A stretch of DNA of 64,000 bases from Sulfurospirillum arsenophilum NBRC 109478. Lineage in GTDB: Bacteria; Campylobacterota; Campylobacteria; Campylobacterales; Sulfurospirillaceae. Where the stretch lies: the NCBI RefSeq assembly GCF_000813345.1, contig NZ_BBQF01000001.1, forward strand, positions 828,793 through 892,792. Reading direction: 5' to 3'. Shown piece by piece: positions 53,134-62,643 of this stretch (its first letter is position 1; the number at the start of each line of letters is the position of its first letter). Both the position numbers and the translations under genes were made by a program. The notes below the pieces were generated by a model. The model ran no database searches. It saw only the letters and a program-made list of their open reading frames with translations, and was not told the DNA's origin.

Positions 53134-54038
53134 AGAAGACTCTTTAATCTAAAAGTATAATTCAATGCATCAGAATGACATACATCAATACAACGTCCGC
53201 ATAATGTACAATCGCCACTGGTCACAATTTCTTTTTTAATGCCAAGTTCTTTATGTTGCTTATCGTACTGTGGTTTTGTTAGTTCCAAAATGTGATTTTC
53301 AAAGCAAACATCATGACACACCATACAATGATCGCAGTTATCATTCCACTCTATCCTTGAAGCACTCACAACCCCAACAAAGCCGTATGTTGTTCCAATA
53401 GGACAGATGTATTTACACCATGCACGTCTTGCAAAAAAAACTTCAATTAAAAAAACGGTTACGACCCAAGCCAGAGCAGCACTCCATCCATAGGTTATAA
53501 AACGACTTAAAATACCAACAACATTAAAGAGTTCAAAAACTAAGTAACTGCTTGTAAAGGCAAGGATTAAGAAAATCCCCCAGAAAATATACTTTATACG
53601 ATGATCAAAGTTTCTTTCTTTAATAATGTTTTTTTGAACCAAAATACTATGCAGTTTCTCACCAATTTCACTGAGTAAACCATAAGGGCATACCCATGCG
53701 CAATAGGTTCTTCCTCCAATGAGCAAATAGACGATTAAAATACTGACCGTTCCAATAATCATATTAATCGGCATATGATACGTTGCTAAAAAAACTTCTA
53801 ATGTTGTAAAAACATCAATAAGATGAAATCCTAACAATCGCGATCCGTTGAGTGTTCCTTCAAGTATTTGTATATCAACTTTAAAGGATAAAAAGAACAA
53901 AAGATGAATACTGATAATAACAAGCCACCTGATAGCTCGAATACTTAATCTCTTTTTTCCATCTCTTGTTTCATCCAAAAATGTAGAAAAAAACGATGTT
54001 TTTGCAATCGTTTTTCGTTCATCGTATTTACTACTCAC
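53130..54038 (-). CDS. nosH: NosH, NapH-like membrane ferredoxin
   Basis: A 302-residue quinol-dehydrogenase-type protein with four to five transmembrane helices, two cytosolic CxxxCP motifs (CAWVCPYG; CKYICPIG) and two 4Fe-4S ferredoxin motifs (CDHCMVCHDVC; CTLCGRCIDVCH). With NosG it resembles NapGH and could pass electrons from menaquinol toward NosZ. GTG start with AAGGAT upstream. Confidence 0.88.
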   Translation of the reverse strand: MSSKYDERKTIAKTSFFSTFLDETRDGKKRLSIRAIRWLVIISIHLLFFLSFKVDIQILEGTLNGSRLLGFHLIDVFTTLEVFLATYHMPINMIIGTVSILIVYLLIGGRTYCAWVCPYGLLSEIGEKLHSILVQKNIIKERNFDHRIKYIFWGIFLILAFTSSYLVFELFNVVGILSRFITYGWSAALAWVVTVFLIEVFFARRAWCKYICPIGTTYGFVGVVSASRIEWNDNCDHCMVCHDVCFENHILELTKPQYDKQHKELGIKKEIVTSGDCTLCGRCIDVCHSDALNYTFRLKSLL

Positions 54039-54052
54039 ATAATATCCTTTGG

Positions 54053-54538
54053 TTATTTTGCTGCTTCAGCTCTTGCTTTAAATTCACCAATTTCCGTGGA
54101 AAGTTCTTTAAAATCATCGTCGTTGAGATTTGAAATGGCACTTTTCATGATTGGATTGTCTCTTTTTCCACTTTTAAATTCAAGTAACTTAGCGTGAAGT
54201 TGTTCGGCACTTTGTCCAAACAGAGGAAGACCAACGGCACCTTCTCCTGTAACACCATGACACGATGCACATTTGCGTTTGTAGTTATCGCTTACTTTGA
54301 ATGTTGAAGCATTGCCCGCTTTATCTTTAATAGCTTTAATTTTTTCAGCTTCAATGTCTCTATCACTTTTTTCTGTAGGTGCTTGAGTATTTTGTTGCGA
54401 TACTGTATTTTGCGTCTTTGACACATTTTCGATAATTTTAGCTGCATTTCCACCTTGAAATGCAGTACCTTGAGTGATTGTATAAACCATAGCTCCAAGA
54501 ATCACAAAGGTGATTATTCCCACGATAATGTTTTTCAT
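54053..54538 (-). CDS. nosC2: NosC2, membrane-anchored monohaem cytochrome c
   Basis: A 161-residue protein: an N-terminal transmembrane anchor (about 5-22), a low-complexity polar linker (TQNTVSQQNTQAPTEKSDRD), and one cytochrome c domain with CASCH (about 93). It is a likely electron carrier to NosZ. Its ATG lies within the end of nosC1 (4-base overlap). Confidence 0.85.
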   Translation of the reverse strand: MKNIIVGIITFVILGAMVYTITQGTAFQGGNAAKIIENVSKTQNTVSQQNTQAPTEKSDRDIEAEKIKAIKDKAGNASTFKVSDNYKRKCASCHGVTGEGAVGLPLFGQSAEQLHAKLLEFKSGKRDNPIMKSAISNLNDDDFKELSTEIGEFKARAEAAK

Positions 54539-55122
54539 TTTTGTCTCTCTTTTAATTTTTTAACTTCTTGATTAAACGTATAAATTTCATCCGCTAACGC
54601 TTTGATCTCTTTATCATCCATCTGTTCAATAAGTTCTTTCATTAAAACGTTCTTTTTCTCTCCGGTTTTATACTGAGAGATGGTTTTAAAAATATAAGCA
54701 CTGTCTTTACTCAAAAGGGATGGACCAATGATGCCATTGGCATAATGATTATGGCATGCAGAACATTTAACAATAAAATTTTTACTGAGTTGATTTACAA
54801 GCAGGCTAACTTCGACATGTTCATAAGGGCTTCTTGCTTTAAGCACTGCACCCAGCGGTGTGTAGTTGCTTTCTTCTTCTTTTTGTGCATGCGCTTTTGT
54901 CTCTTGATGATAGTCGTAATAAAAGTTTTTACTCTCATTGCTGTCGTCTTTTTTGACTTGAACTTTTTCCTCTTTAAAATTATCATTTTCAACCACTTCA
55001 ATTTTGCCAGCTTGTTGTGATACATTTTTTTCAATTACCTGAACATTTTTTTCTTCTTTTTTGTCAGAGCAAGCATTGAACGCTAGTACAATAAATAAAC
55101 AAAGAATGGAATATTTTTTCAT
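54535..55122 (-). CDS. nosC1: NosC1, monohaem cytochrome c lipoprotein
   Basis: A 195-residue lipoprotein (lipobox FNAC, Cys 18), with a charged Lys/Glu-rich linker (about 20-90) and a cytochrome c domain with CSACH (about 120). The linker would let the haem domain reach out from the membrane. Overlaps nosG by 4 bases. Confidence 0.85.
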   Translation of the reverse strand: MKKYSILCLFIVLAFNACSDKKEEKNVQVIEKNVSQQAGKIEVVENDNFKEEKVQVKKDDSNESKNFYYDYHQETKAHAQKEEESNYTPLGAVLKARSPYEHVEVSLLVNQLSKNFIVKCSACHNHYANGIIGPSLLSKDSAYIFKTISQYKTGEKKNVLMKELIEQMDDKEIKALADEIYTFNQEVKKLKERQK

Positions 55123-55853
55123 ATTTGATCCTTCTTGTAGAATGTTTCGTAAGTTTCTCGTGGTTTAATAACAATGGAAGGAGATGAGGCTGGGCAAAGC
55201 TCCTCACATACACCGCATCCAACACAATTGTGGTTGATTTGTGGTTTTTTAATACCATCTTCCGTGACAATCATCTCAATAGCGCTCGCTGGATTAGGAA
55301 ATGGACACATGTCTGCACAAATCGTGCAGCTTTTTCCTTCATACGTTGAGAGTTTTTTTAGGACATCTTCTTCGAGGCTTCGTGTATGAGGATGAGCATA
55401 AATTCGTTCTATCTGATTTTTAGGCACGATGGTTCTCGTCATCGCTAAACAGGTCTCTGGAAATGCAAAAACGGCTATCCCCATTTTGACATCTTCAGGT
55501 TTTTCGGCATGGTGATCCAGTGCTCCTGTTGGACAGGCTAAAACACAAGGAAGTGCACCACAAAGATAACATCCTCGCTCCCTTGCTTCAATATAAGGAG
55601 TCCCCATACCATAACCTTTTGCAAAGTCTGCTAACTTTATAGAGTGGTATGGGCACACTTGTAAGCATTGTCCACATTTAATACAAAGCGAGAGAAATCG
55701 ATCTTCATCCACAGCTCCAGGAGGACGTAGATGTGTCTCTTTTGCTTTAAGATAAGGGGCACCAACGACACCTGCTCCTAGTACTAAACCTAAAATACCA
55801 AGCGTAGAATAGTGGATAAATTCTCTTCTTTCTTGTTTTACATGTAATGCCAT
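55119..55853 (-). CDS. nosG: NosG, NapG-like periplasmic ferredoxin
   Basis: A 244-residue protein with an N-terminal export/anchor region (ERREFIHYSTLGILGLVLGAG) and four 4Fe-4S cluster motifs (CIKCGQCLQVCP, CYLCGALPCVLACP, CTICADMCPFP, CVGCGVCEELCP). It pairs with NosH for electron transfer or reactivation of NosZ. GGAGAG precedes the start. A TTTACATGTAA copy codes for Leu-His-Val at residues 3-5. Confidence 0.9.
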   Translation of the reverse strand: MALHVKQERREFIHYSTLGILGLVLGAGVVGAPYLKAKETHLRPPGAVDEDRFLSLCIKCGQCLQVCPYHSIKLADFAKGYGMGTPYIEARERGCYLCGALPCVLACPTGALDHHAEKPEDVKMGIAVFAFPETCLAMTRTIVPKNQIERIYAHPHTRSLEEDVLKKLSTYEGKSCTICADMCPFPNPASAIEMIVTEDGIKKPQINHNCVGCGVCEELCPASSPSIVIKPRETYETFYKKDQI

Positions 55854-55864
55854 CTTCTCTCCAA

Positions 55865-57163
55865 TTAATTTGTAAACTTAGGTGTTTTGTCTTCTAATAA
55901 GAAAATTGGTTCTGAAAATGGAGCCAACTTCGACAAAAAGTTTAATAAAGTCATAACAGGTGAACCGTAAAAAAATTTTACAGAGGGGTTGTACATCCAT
56001 AACTTATCAGCATACTGATAAACGCGATAAGGGTTATCCCCATACCCATCCATATTTGTATCAAAACCTTCATAATTGTCCCAATAATTTCGTGTAAATT
56101 CATTTTTAAAATTATCGCTACTGCGTGAATCGTTGACAACATCTTCAATGTTGCCTTTGATAATGTTGTTTTCAAAGATGCCATTTTCACACAGAGAGTG
56201 AAAATGCAACGCTTCTGAGTTGAATAGGAATTTATTATTCCGAATCCAAAGATGTGAATCTGGCTCAAAAGGAGAGCGATCAATGTACATTCCTTGGGCA
56301 CTATAGACAATGGTGTTGTCTTCAATGGTAAAATTGGATGCATCTTTGAGCCCAATACCAATGCCTGTAGCTCCTTGAGAATTTTTAATGATGTTTCCCG
56401 TTGCAATCGTGTCATTGGAGTACATAAAAAAGATACCCACGGAGTTGTACTGATAGACATTATTATGCACATAATTTTTACCTGCATACATAAAATGAAG
56501 GGAATATCTTCCATATTCAGCTAAATTTTCTTCAATAGTATTGCCATGTGAATACCAAACCACCATATCACGGGAGCGATAGAGATGGTTTTTTTGAATC
56601 ATATTGTCATTGCTATACCACAGTCTAATGCCATCGCCTCGAAGTCCAAGTTCATAATTTTTTGACGTGATATAATTGTTCTTGATGAGTGAGTGATTGA
56701 CTATTTCCATATTGATACCCAAAAGGGAATTCAAGATTTTGCATTGACTCACTTCATTTTGAACCAGTGCCCCCGTTGTTGTATCACCCGTCATATTAAT
56801 TGCAGCATCCAGTACATCAGATCTTTCGCCGCTGTTTTGAATTGTTAAATTTTTAAGGGTGACATAAGAGCTTTTAATGGTTACAACGCTTCCAACGCCT
56901 AATCCATCAAGGATGACACCCTCTTCAACACCGATAATGCTAATAGGCTTTGTAATGACGACATTACCTTCATAAACACCCGCTTTGAGCTTTATGATCG
57001 AGCCTTCTTTCGCATTGTCGATGGCATCTTGTATGGAGCTTCGGCGTGTTTCTTTAATGGGTCCTGTATAAGTTACGACTTCTTCCCTCGTTTCGTATAT
57101 AAAATCACTCTTTGCGTAGAGTGCTGACAATGTTAAAAGAGTGAGAAAAAGAAGTTGTTTCAT
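55865..57163 (-). CDS. nosD: NosD, CuZ-cluster assembly protein
   Basis: A 432-residue periplasmic right-handed beta-helix protein required for the copper-sulfur centre of NosZ. The start at 57163 (MKQLLFLTLLTLSALYA) gives a clean signal peptide; the longer frame upstream overlaps nosB. RSSIQDAIDNAKEGSIIKLKAGVYEGNVVI and serial NxxxxN-type helix rungs (GDGIRLWYSNDNMIQKN; GRYSLHFMYAGKNYVHNN) are typical. Five bases separate it from nosB. Confidence 0.92.
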   Translation of the reverse strand: MKQLLFLTLLTLSALYAKSDFIYETREEVVTYTGPIKETRRSSIQDAIDNAKEGSIIKLKAGVYEGNVVITKPISIIGVEEGVILDGLGVGSVVTIKSSYVTLKNLTIQNSGERSDVLDAAINMTGDTTTGALVQNEVSQCKILNSLLGINMEIVNHSLIKNNYITSKNYELGLRGDGIRLWYSNDNMIQKNHLYRSRDMVVWYSHGNTIEENLAEYGRYSLHFMYAGKNYVHNNVYQYNSVGIFFMYSNDTIATGNIIKNSQGATGIGIGLKDASNFTIEDNTIVYSAQGMYIDRSPFEPDSHLWIRNNKFLFNSEALHFHSLCENGIFENNIIKGNIEDVVNDSRSSDNFKNEFTRNYWDNYEGFDTNMDGYGDNPYRVYQYADKLWMYNPSVKFFYGSPVMTLLNFLSKLAPFSEPIFLLEDKTPKFTN

Positions 57164-57168
57164 AATGA

Positions 57169-57954
57169 TTATCTTACACCGCTCTCTTTGGTTGCTTTGC
57201 TTCTTGACAAAAGGGCAAGTAGCGAAAATATACCAATAAGAACTAAGCAATAAAATCCAATGGATGGATAAGAATGCGTTGTAAATTGTGCAACTTTACC
57301 GTCACCAAAAACAGTGGGCATAAAAGGTTTGATTTTAAAAGCACCCCAGTCATGGAGGTTATGTCCAAACCAATAGAGCCAATAAGAATAATCCGCTATA
57401 AACAGCAATGGTAAAGAGGTTGGAATGAGCATAAAATAGCTCATTACTTTATGGTTGTAAGCAATAAAAGAAACCATAATCAAACTTACAAACAACAAGG
57501 CGTAAATACCAATTTCACGCTCCAGTATACCGCCTCTCCACATTGGATCCATACCGATGTAGTGGTTAATCGTATTCATCTCATGTACTTCTCCACTAAA
57601 TCCATCAAAGTGAAAAAAGACAGGTATACCTTCTGGAAATGCCTCTTTGGGATAGTTTGGAGCTTCAAGCGAACACGACCAAATGGGTAATGAAGCTACA
57701 CCGATTTCTGAAGAGCTAGAAATCATTTTTTCTAAATTATTATGAGCATCTTTGGGGGTAGTGGTACTTTTATATCTACCTTGATTGTATATTCCCCAAA
57801 CCATCTTTTGAAAAGACGAAATCTCCTCTTTTTTACCTGCGTCAATTTTATTCAGTACACCATGAAAACTAATCATTGGGAAGGTAAATGACAGTGTCAT
57901 GATTAGCAATGCAATGCCTGCAAATATTTTTGATTTTATTAAACTTTGATTCAT
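57169..57954 (-). CDS. nosB: NosB, membrane protein of clade II nos clusters
   Basis: A 261-residue inner membrane protein with about four to five helices and a periplasmic loop of about 110 residues (residues 30-140). It is found next to nosZ only in the clade II (Wolinella-type) clusters. Its biochemical role is not established. AAGGAG precedes the start. Confidence 0.85.
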   Translation of the reverse strand: MNQSLIKSKIFAGIALLIMTLSFTFPMISFHGVLNKIDAGKKEEISSFQKMVWGIYNQGRYKSTTTPKDAHNNLEKMISSSSEIGVASLPIWSCSLEAPNYPKEAFPEGIPVFFHFDGFSGEVHEMNTINHYIGMDPMWRGGILEREIGIYALLFVSLIMVSFIAYNHKVMSYFMLIPTSLPLLFIADYSYWLYWFGHNLHDWGAFKIKPFMPTVFGDGKVAQFTTHSYPSIGFYCLVLIGIFSLLALLSRSKATKESGVR

Positions 57955-58051
57955 CTTTTCTCCTTAATATCCTTAGCTAAAAACTAACGTTAAATTTTTA
58001 GATAAAAATAGTGTATCTCGAATTTTTCTTTTTAACCATGACACATGTCAA

Positions 58052-58076
58052 CCCACAAAGACCGAGTCTTTGTGGG
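58052..58076 (-). terminator. Intercistronic hairpin between nosZ and nosB
   Basis: Perfect 11-bp stem CCCACAAAGAC/GTCTTTGTGGG with a CGA loop. There is no immediate T run on the minus strand, so it probably stabilises nosZ mRNA or causes partial termination. Confidence 0.65.
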
Positions 58077-58085
58077 CTAATGCTC

Positions 58086-60689
58086 TTAAAATAAATTGGC
58101 GTTGCTGTCAACCCATTTAAGGTATTCGATTATATTTTTAACTTCTTCATCTTTCATGTTTTGGTCCGGCATTCTTAAATTAAAGTAATCAATCATCGCT
58201 TTAACATAAGGGTCATCAAACTTCTCTTTAGGGTTTTTGATAAAATCAGCTACCCATTTTGTACCGTTTTCATGACGTCCCAATACACCTGTAAGATCAG
58301 GTCCAGAACTTACTTTTCCAATAACGTGACAGCCAGAACATCCACCTTCATTAAAGGCAGTTTCGCCTTTGGCAGCTTCAGGAGATTGTTTGGTTGCAAC
58401 AAACTTAACCAGTAAGTCTTTCGCTCTAATTCCAACATCCGCTGTTTTAACCATGTATTGCCAGATCATATTTTCAAATAAGACAGCTTTCTCAAAATCG
58501 CCTTCTTTGATGGCAGCATCTGAGAGTTTTTTCTGCTCAGGGATTTTGCCGTATTGGTCAAGCGCGTCGGTTACAAGGTTTTTAACAACATCGTGTTTCT
58601 CGTAATGATTTTCTTTGAGGAATTTCACAACACTTTGAATAACATCATCTGTTGCTTTATTGACCGCAACCGTTTTGTCGTATTCAGCTTTGAGTTGCTC
58701 TTTACTCATCGTTGCCATTTTGAGTTTTTGTGCACTTTCATACTTTTTATTAGGGTCTTTAACCATTAAATAACCCATCATTTCCAGGTGAAGTGCAGAA
58801 CAGAATTCTGTACAGTAGTATGGGAATACACCTTCCATATCCGCTTTAAACTTAACCGTCGCAACTTTACCAGGCTCTACGGATGCATGAACATTGTAGT
58901 TGTCCACTGTAAAACCATGTGTTTCATCTTCTGCGCGTTCAAGGTTTGTCATATAGATGGTAACATTGTCGCCTTTGTTAACCGTAATTCGCTCTGGATT
59001 GATGTGAGAACGTACAAGCGTTGCATAGACTTTGACATCATTGCCTTTACGTTCGATTCTTTCTTGTCCAGCAAGCGTTTTACCTTCACTGATTTGTTCC
59101 GTTCGAGAGTTTGTTCCCATCTCATAACGTACTTTTGGATTAAGTTTGCTAACACGAATAGCAACAGCATCGTGAGGCTCACCAAGAGGGATTGGCATAT
59201 CGACAAGAAGATCCATTTTATTGCCGCTAATATCAATCAATTGGTGATTTTGTGGATGTAGAGGTCCTACATTATTAAATCGATCAATCGATAATTTATT
59301 CAGTGCAATAATATACTCACCTTGTGGATCAGCCGTATTACTCTCCATACCCGCTAAGTGACCAATGTTGTAGTGGACATTAACGCGATCAAGTACTTTG
59401 AGATTTTTAAAGTTCCACTTAACAACTTGAGAGTCCACATATAATGAGGTATAGACTTCGCCATCAACATTAGAATATTGATTATGCAATGGTCCAAGGC
59501 CTAATTCAAGCTGACCGTGTAAGGCTTTTTTCATATCCAGAATAGGAATTCCATAAGGATCTTTACCTGCATAATCTTTATTTTTGATCAATGCCTGAAT
59601 CTTTGAGAAACTATACACAGAAGCATGTGTATCAAGCTTTCCACAAACGATGATATATTCACCCGTAGGGTCAACATCGACACCATGCGGTGATTTTGGC
59701 TCTGGAATAAGGAAAAGTGCATCGTTTTTGACAGCAATATCCATAGGAACGACTCTATGTCCATTGATTACTTTGACATTTTTGGGATCTTTTGCAAGTT
59801 CCGCCAATTTTTGCCAATTGTACACATGAAGGTAGTCAGTATCGTTTCTACTCATACCCGCTTCATTTGGTGGCATACCTACTTCAATTCCACCAGTGTA
59901 CATTTCTGAGTTAAATGAGTTTGTAAATCCCCAACCGTGGCTTACTCTTTTACCCGCATCACTTAAGTCTTGCATATACGGAGGAAGTTCGATGGTATAA
60001 GAATCTTTCTCTTGAACTCTACCTTTTTTAGGGTCGAATTTCCACATGGTTACACCACCACGATAACTCTCTTTATAGTCTTCAATCGGGTGATAGTTAT
60101 TGTCAAATGGAGCGGCATATTGTGCTGCTTCAATAATCCATTCAGAATCTTGAGTGAAGAATGAACCACCATGCTCAGATTTAAAGACGGGGTTAACAAC
60201 AATTTGTTTTGTCTCAAAATCGCTCAAATCAATAACGGCCAATCTTGGATTTGCTTTATCGTTGATAATCAACCATTTTCCATCGACCTTAGCATCTGTT
60301 TCAGAAAGAGCTGGATGGTGTGTATCACCCCATGTAATGTCTTTACCTCGAATTTTGCCTTGGTCAAGAACTTTTTTGCTCTCTTCATCAAAACCATATC
60401 CTTGCCATGGTTCTGGGGTAAATACAGCAATGTATTTGAGTAACCTCATAGAAGGAACACCATATACCAATACCTGTCCAGATTGCCCACCTGAACTAAA
60501 GATGAGGTATTTATCATGTACGCCCGTTGGATTATAAGTCTTTGCAGCGCGGATAACATCCGCTTCGCTGAGACCTCTTGCTTTCATCACTTTATCTAAA
60601 GTACCATCTCCGCCAGCAGCAATAGATGCTGTTGCCAATAAAGTACTAGAGAGCACAAGCGATGAAAGGAGTTTGAAACCTCTTTCCAT
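58086..60689 (-). CDS. nosZ: Nitrous oxide reductase NosZ, clade II with C-terminal cytochrome c domain
   Basis: Periplasmic multicopper enzyme reducing N2O to N2. An 867-residue protein with a Sec-type (not twin-arginine) signal peptide, the hallmark of clade II. The beta-propeller carries the CuZ histidines (GDTHHP, SEHGGS, SPHGVD, GPLHNQ, IGHLAGMESN). The cupredoxin domain has the CuA set CTEFCSALHLEMMGYLM (about 625-641). An extra C-terminal cytochrome c domain has CSGCH (about 790) as in Wolinella succinogenes. AAAGGAGG precedes the ATG; CATAAT at 60712-60717 may be the -10. Confidence 0.97.
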   Translation of the reverse strand: MERGFKLLSSLVLSSTLLATASIAAGGDGTLDKVMKARGLSEADVIRAAKTYNPTGVHDKYLIFSSGGQSGQVLVYGVPSMRLLKYIAVFTPEPWQGYGFDEESKKVLDQGKIRGKDITWGDTHHPALSETDAKVDGKWLIINDKANPRLAVIDLSDFETKQIVVNPVFKSEHGGSFFTQDSEWIIEAAQYAAPFDNNYHPIEDYKESYRGGVTMWKFDPKKGRVQEKDSYTIELPPYMQDLSDAGKRVSHGWGFTNSFNSEMYTGGIEVGMPPNEAGMSRNDTDYLHVYNWQKLAELAKDPKNVKVINGHRVVPMDIAVKNDALFLIPEPKSPHGVDVDPTGEYIIVCGKLDTHASVYSFSKIQALIKNKDYAGKDPYGIPILDMKKALHGQLELGLGPLHNQYSNVDGEVYTSLYVDSQVVKWNFKNLKVLDRVNVHYNIGHLAGMESNTADPQGEYIIALNKLSIDRFNNVGPLHPQNHQLIDISGNKMDLLVDMPIPLGEPHDAVAIRVSKLNPKVRYEMGTNSRTEQISEGKTLAGQERIERKGNDVKVYATLVRSHINPERITVNKGDNVTIYMTNLERAEDETHGFTVDNYNVHASVEPGKVATVKFKADMEGVFPYYCTEFCSALHLEMMGYLMVKDPNKKYESAQKLKMATMSKEQLKAEYDKTVAVNKATDDVIQSVVKFLKENHYEKHDVVKNLVTDALDQYGKIPEQKKLSDAAIKEGDFEKAVLFENMIWQYMVKTADVGIRAKDLLVKFVATKQSPEAAKGETAFNEGGCSGCHVIGKVSSGPDLTGVLGRHENGTKWVADFIKNPKEKFDDPYVKAMIDYFNLRMPDQNMKDEEVKNIIEYLKWVDSNANLF

Positions 60690-60884
60690 ATTTCCTCCTT
60701 TAAAAACATAAGATTATGCTAAATAACTGTTCTAAAGTGCGACATGGCCAGTATCGTCTTTATTCTTTTTATTTAACATTAATTTAACACTTTAAGTTGA
60801 CTATGGAATTCTATAACAGAGTCAGTTTCTTTTGAGTCGCTAGAATTTTATATGTAAAAAATGTGTAATAAAAGAAGGCTTTTT

Positions 60885-62531
60885 TTACATATTATCGCAG
60901 CATGAAGGGAGTAATATACTGAATTGTGCACCATTATTGATATTTTTAGCGGTTATTATTCCATGAAATTGATTTTCTATAATTAATTTTGACATATAAA
61001 GTCCAATACCAGTGGAGAGTTTATTCTTATTACTGTGAAAAGGCTTGAATATATCACTAATTAAAGGCGTTTGAATACCTCCTGCATTATCTGCTATTTT
61101 TAAAACAACAAATTTGTCGGAGTTTTCAAGCGTAATATGGATAAAGGGATTTTTGATTTCAGAAATTTTAATAATGTCAATCGTGTTTTGGATAATGGAC
61201 AAAATAACTTGTGATAAGCTATTTGAATTACCAAAAATATTCATTTTTGAGTCAATTTTTTGAATGAGTTCGATTTGATAAAGTTTTAAAGATGATTCGA
61301 GCAGTACAAGCGTTTGTTTGATTGAGATGATTGGATTGAAAACGGTGTTATCAACATGCTTATAAAAGTTTTCAAAATTGGTGATGGTTTCTGACATAAA
61401 TTGAATAATTTCCTCATTTTTAGCCGTTTCCTCCATAAGTTCTGGGTCTGTGAGCTTTTTTCGAATGTACATGCAGTTAAAATTAAGTTGAGCAAGTGGT
61501 TGTCTCCATTGATGCGCAATAATGGCAATCATCTCTCCCAGGGCTGCAAATTTAGCTTGTTGTATCATAATCTTATCTTTGAGAATTTCTTTGGAAATAT
61601 CCTGCATGCTGATGATGAGCATATTCTTTGCTTCTCCACTAATACCAAACGAAATTCGAATAGGAAATACGTGGCCTTTTTTATTGATGGCTTTGATTTC
61701 TCGTACTTCTTCTTTATTCTCTATCTCTAGAATTTTTTTAAAATTCAAAATGCCTTCTTGTTCTACGGGAAGAGACTCTTTTGAGATGATTGTTTGAAAG
61801 AAAGGCTCTCCGATAATTTCTTCTTTTGTATAGCCAAATATCTTTTCTGCCATATGATTGAATGTTTGGATTTTAAGCGTTGAATCAAGCGTTACAATAG
61901 CATTGGTATTGGATTCAATAATGGTATTGGCATAATCATGCTGTTTAATCAGTTCTTTTGTCACTTCTGTAATTTTTTTTGTGGCTGGTCTAAAAATAAA
62001 GATTGCTTCAAAAAAAAGCGTTACAAGCGTAAAAATGAAAATGAAAAATTCAACGTTTTTTAGTTTTATCGTATTGGATTCGGTCGTTGCAACATAGATT
62101 GAAGTGGCTAGATCTAAATTATCTAAAAGTTTTTGAGAGTTTTGTAATATATACGTTAGGCTTCTTCCATCACGATTCTCTTCAAAGCGTTTTGCATGAA
62201 ACAAATACGTTCTAACATTTTTATCTAAGAAAAAAGGCTCCTCAAAGTAAATTTTTTTCAATTCATTTGACATCGGAAAAGAAATTAACAGATTATGAGA
62301 ATCTTCCATAAGCGCAATGTTCGTTCGTAAATTTTCCGTTTTATAATAGATAGCATACAGGGCAATTTGTTGAGAAAGCATTCCTTGTTTACTGCTGATA
62401 TTAATTATTTTTCCATCATTGGATTGGCTACTAATGAGATGATTGAGGTTATAATAAGCTAAAATTGAAAGTAGTGCTATGATCGAAAGTGCAATAATAT
62501 ATCGTTTCGTAAAGTTAATAGTCTCAATCAT
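60885..62531 (-). CDS. PAS sensor histidine kinase with NarX/PilJ-like sensor domain
   Basis: A 548-residue membrane kinase. Helices at about 11-29 and 160-182 enclose a periplasmic domain whose start, SSKQGMLSQQIALYAIYY, resembles the nitrate-sensing NarX/PilJ-like domain. A PAS domain (about 205-320) follows; then HisKA with the phosphoacceptor in AHQWRQPLAQLNFN and an ATPase domain (DNAGGIQ; STGIGLYMSKLIIE). Divergent from its likely partner regulator and between nosZ and the second bc1 operon, it is a candidate nitrogen-oxide sensor. Confidence 0.82.
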   Translation of the reverse strand: MIETINFTKRYIIALSIIALLSILAYYNLNHLISSQSNDGKIINISSKQGMLSQQIALYAIYYKTENLRTNIALMEDSHNLLISFPMSNELKKIYFEEPFFLDKNVRTYLFHAKRFEENRDGRSLTYILQNSQKLLDNLDLATSIYVATTESNTIKLKNVEFFIFIFTLVTLFFEAIFIFRPATKKITEVTKELIKQHDYANTIIESNTNAIVTLDSTLKIQTFNHMAEKIFGYTKEEIIGEPFFQTIISKESLPVEQEGILNFKKILEIENKEEVREIKAINKKGHVFPIRISFGISGEAKNMLIISMQDISKEILKDKIMIQQAKFAALGEMIAIIAHQWRQPLAQLNFNCMYIRKKLTDPELMEETAKNEEIIQFMSETITNFENFYKHVDNTVFNPIISIKQTLVLLESSLKLYQIELIQKIDSKMNIFGNSNSLSQVILSIIQNTIDIIKISEIKNPFIHITLENSDKFVVLKIADNAGGIQTPLISDIFKPFHSNKNKLSTGIGLYMSKLIIENQFHGIITAKNINNGAQFSILLPSCCDNM

Positions 62532-62643
62532 TTTAAATTCCTTTATGAAACTAATATTACACTACACTATGAGAATTATAGCTTTCTTTTAGAGAAAAAA
62601 GTGTTACAATTTCTCGAGGCAAGATTCAACATGGAGGGTATTT

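Noticed and set aside
60690..60884. Sigma-54 promoter upstream of nosZ (TGGCC-like sequence)
   Set aside because: The spacing and the GC element do not fit TGGCAC-N5-TTGCA.
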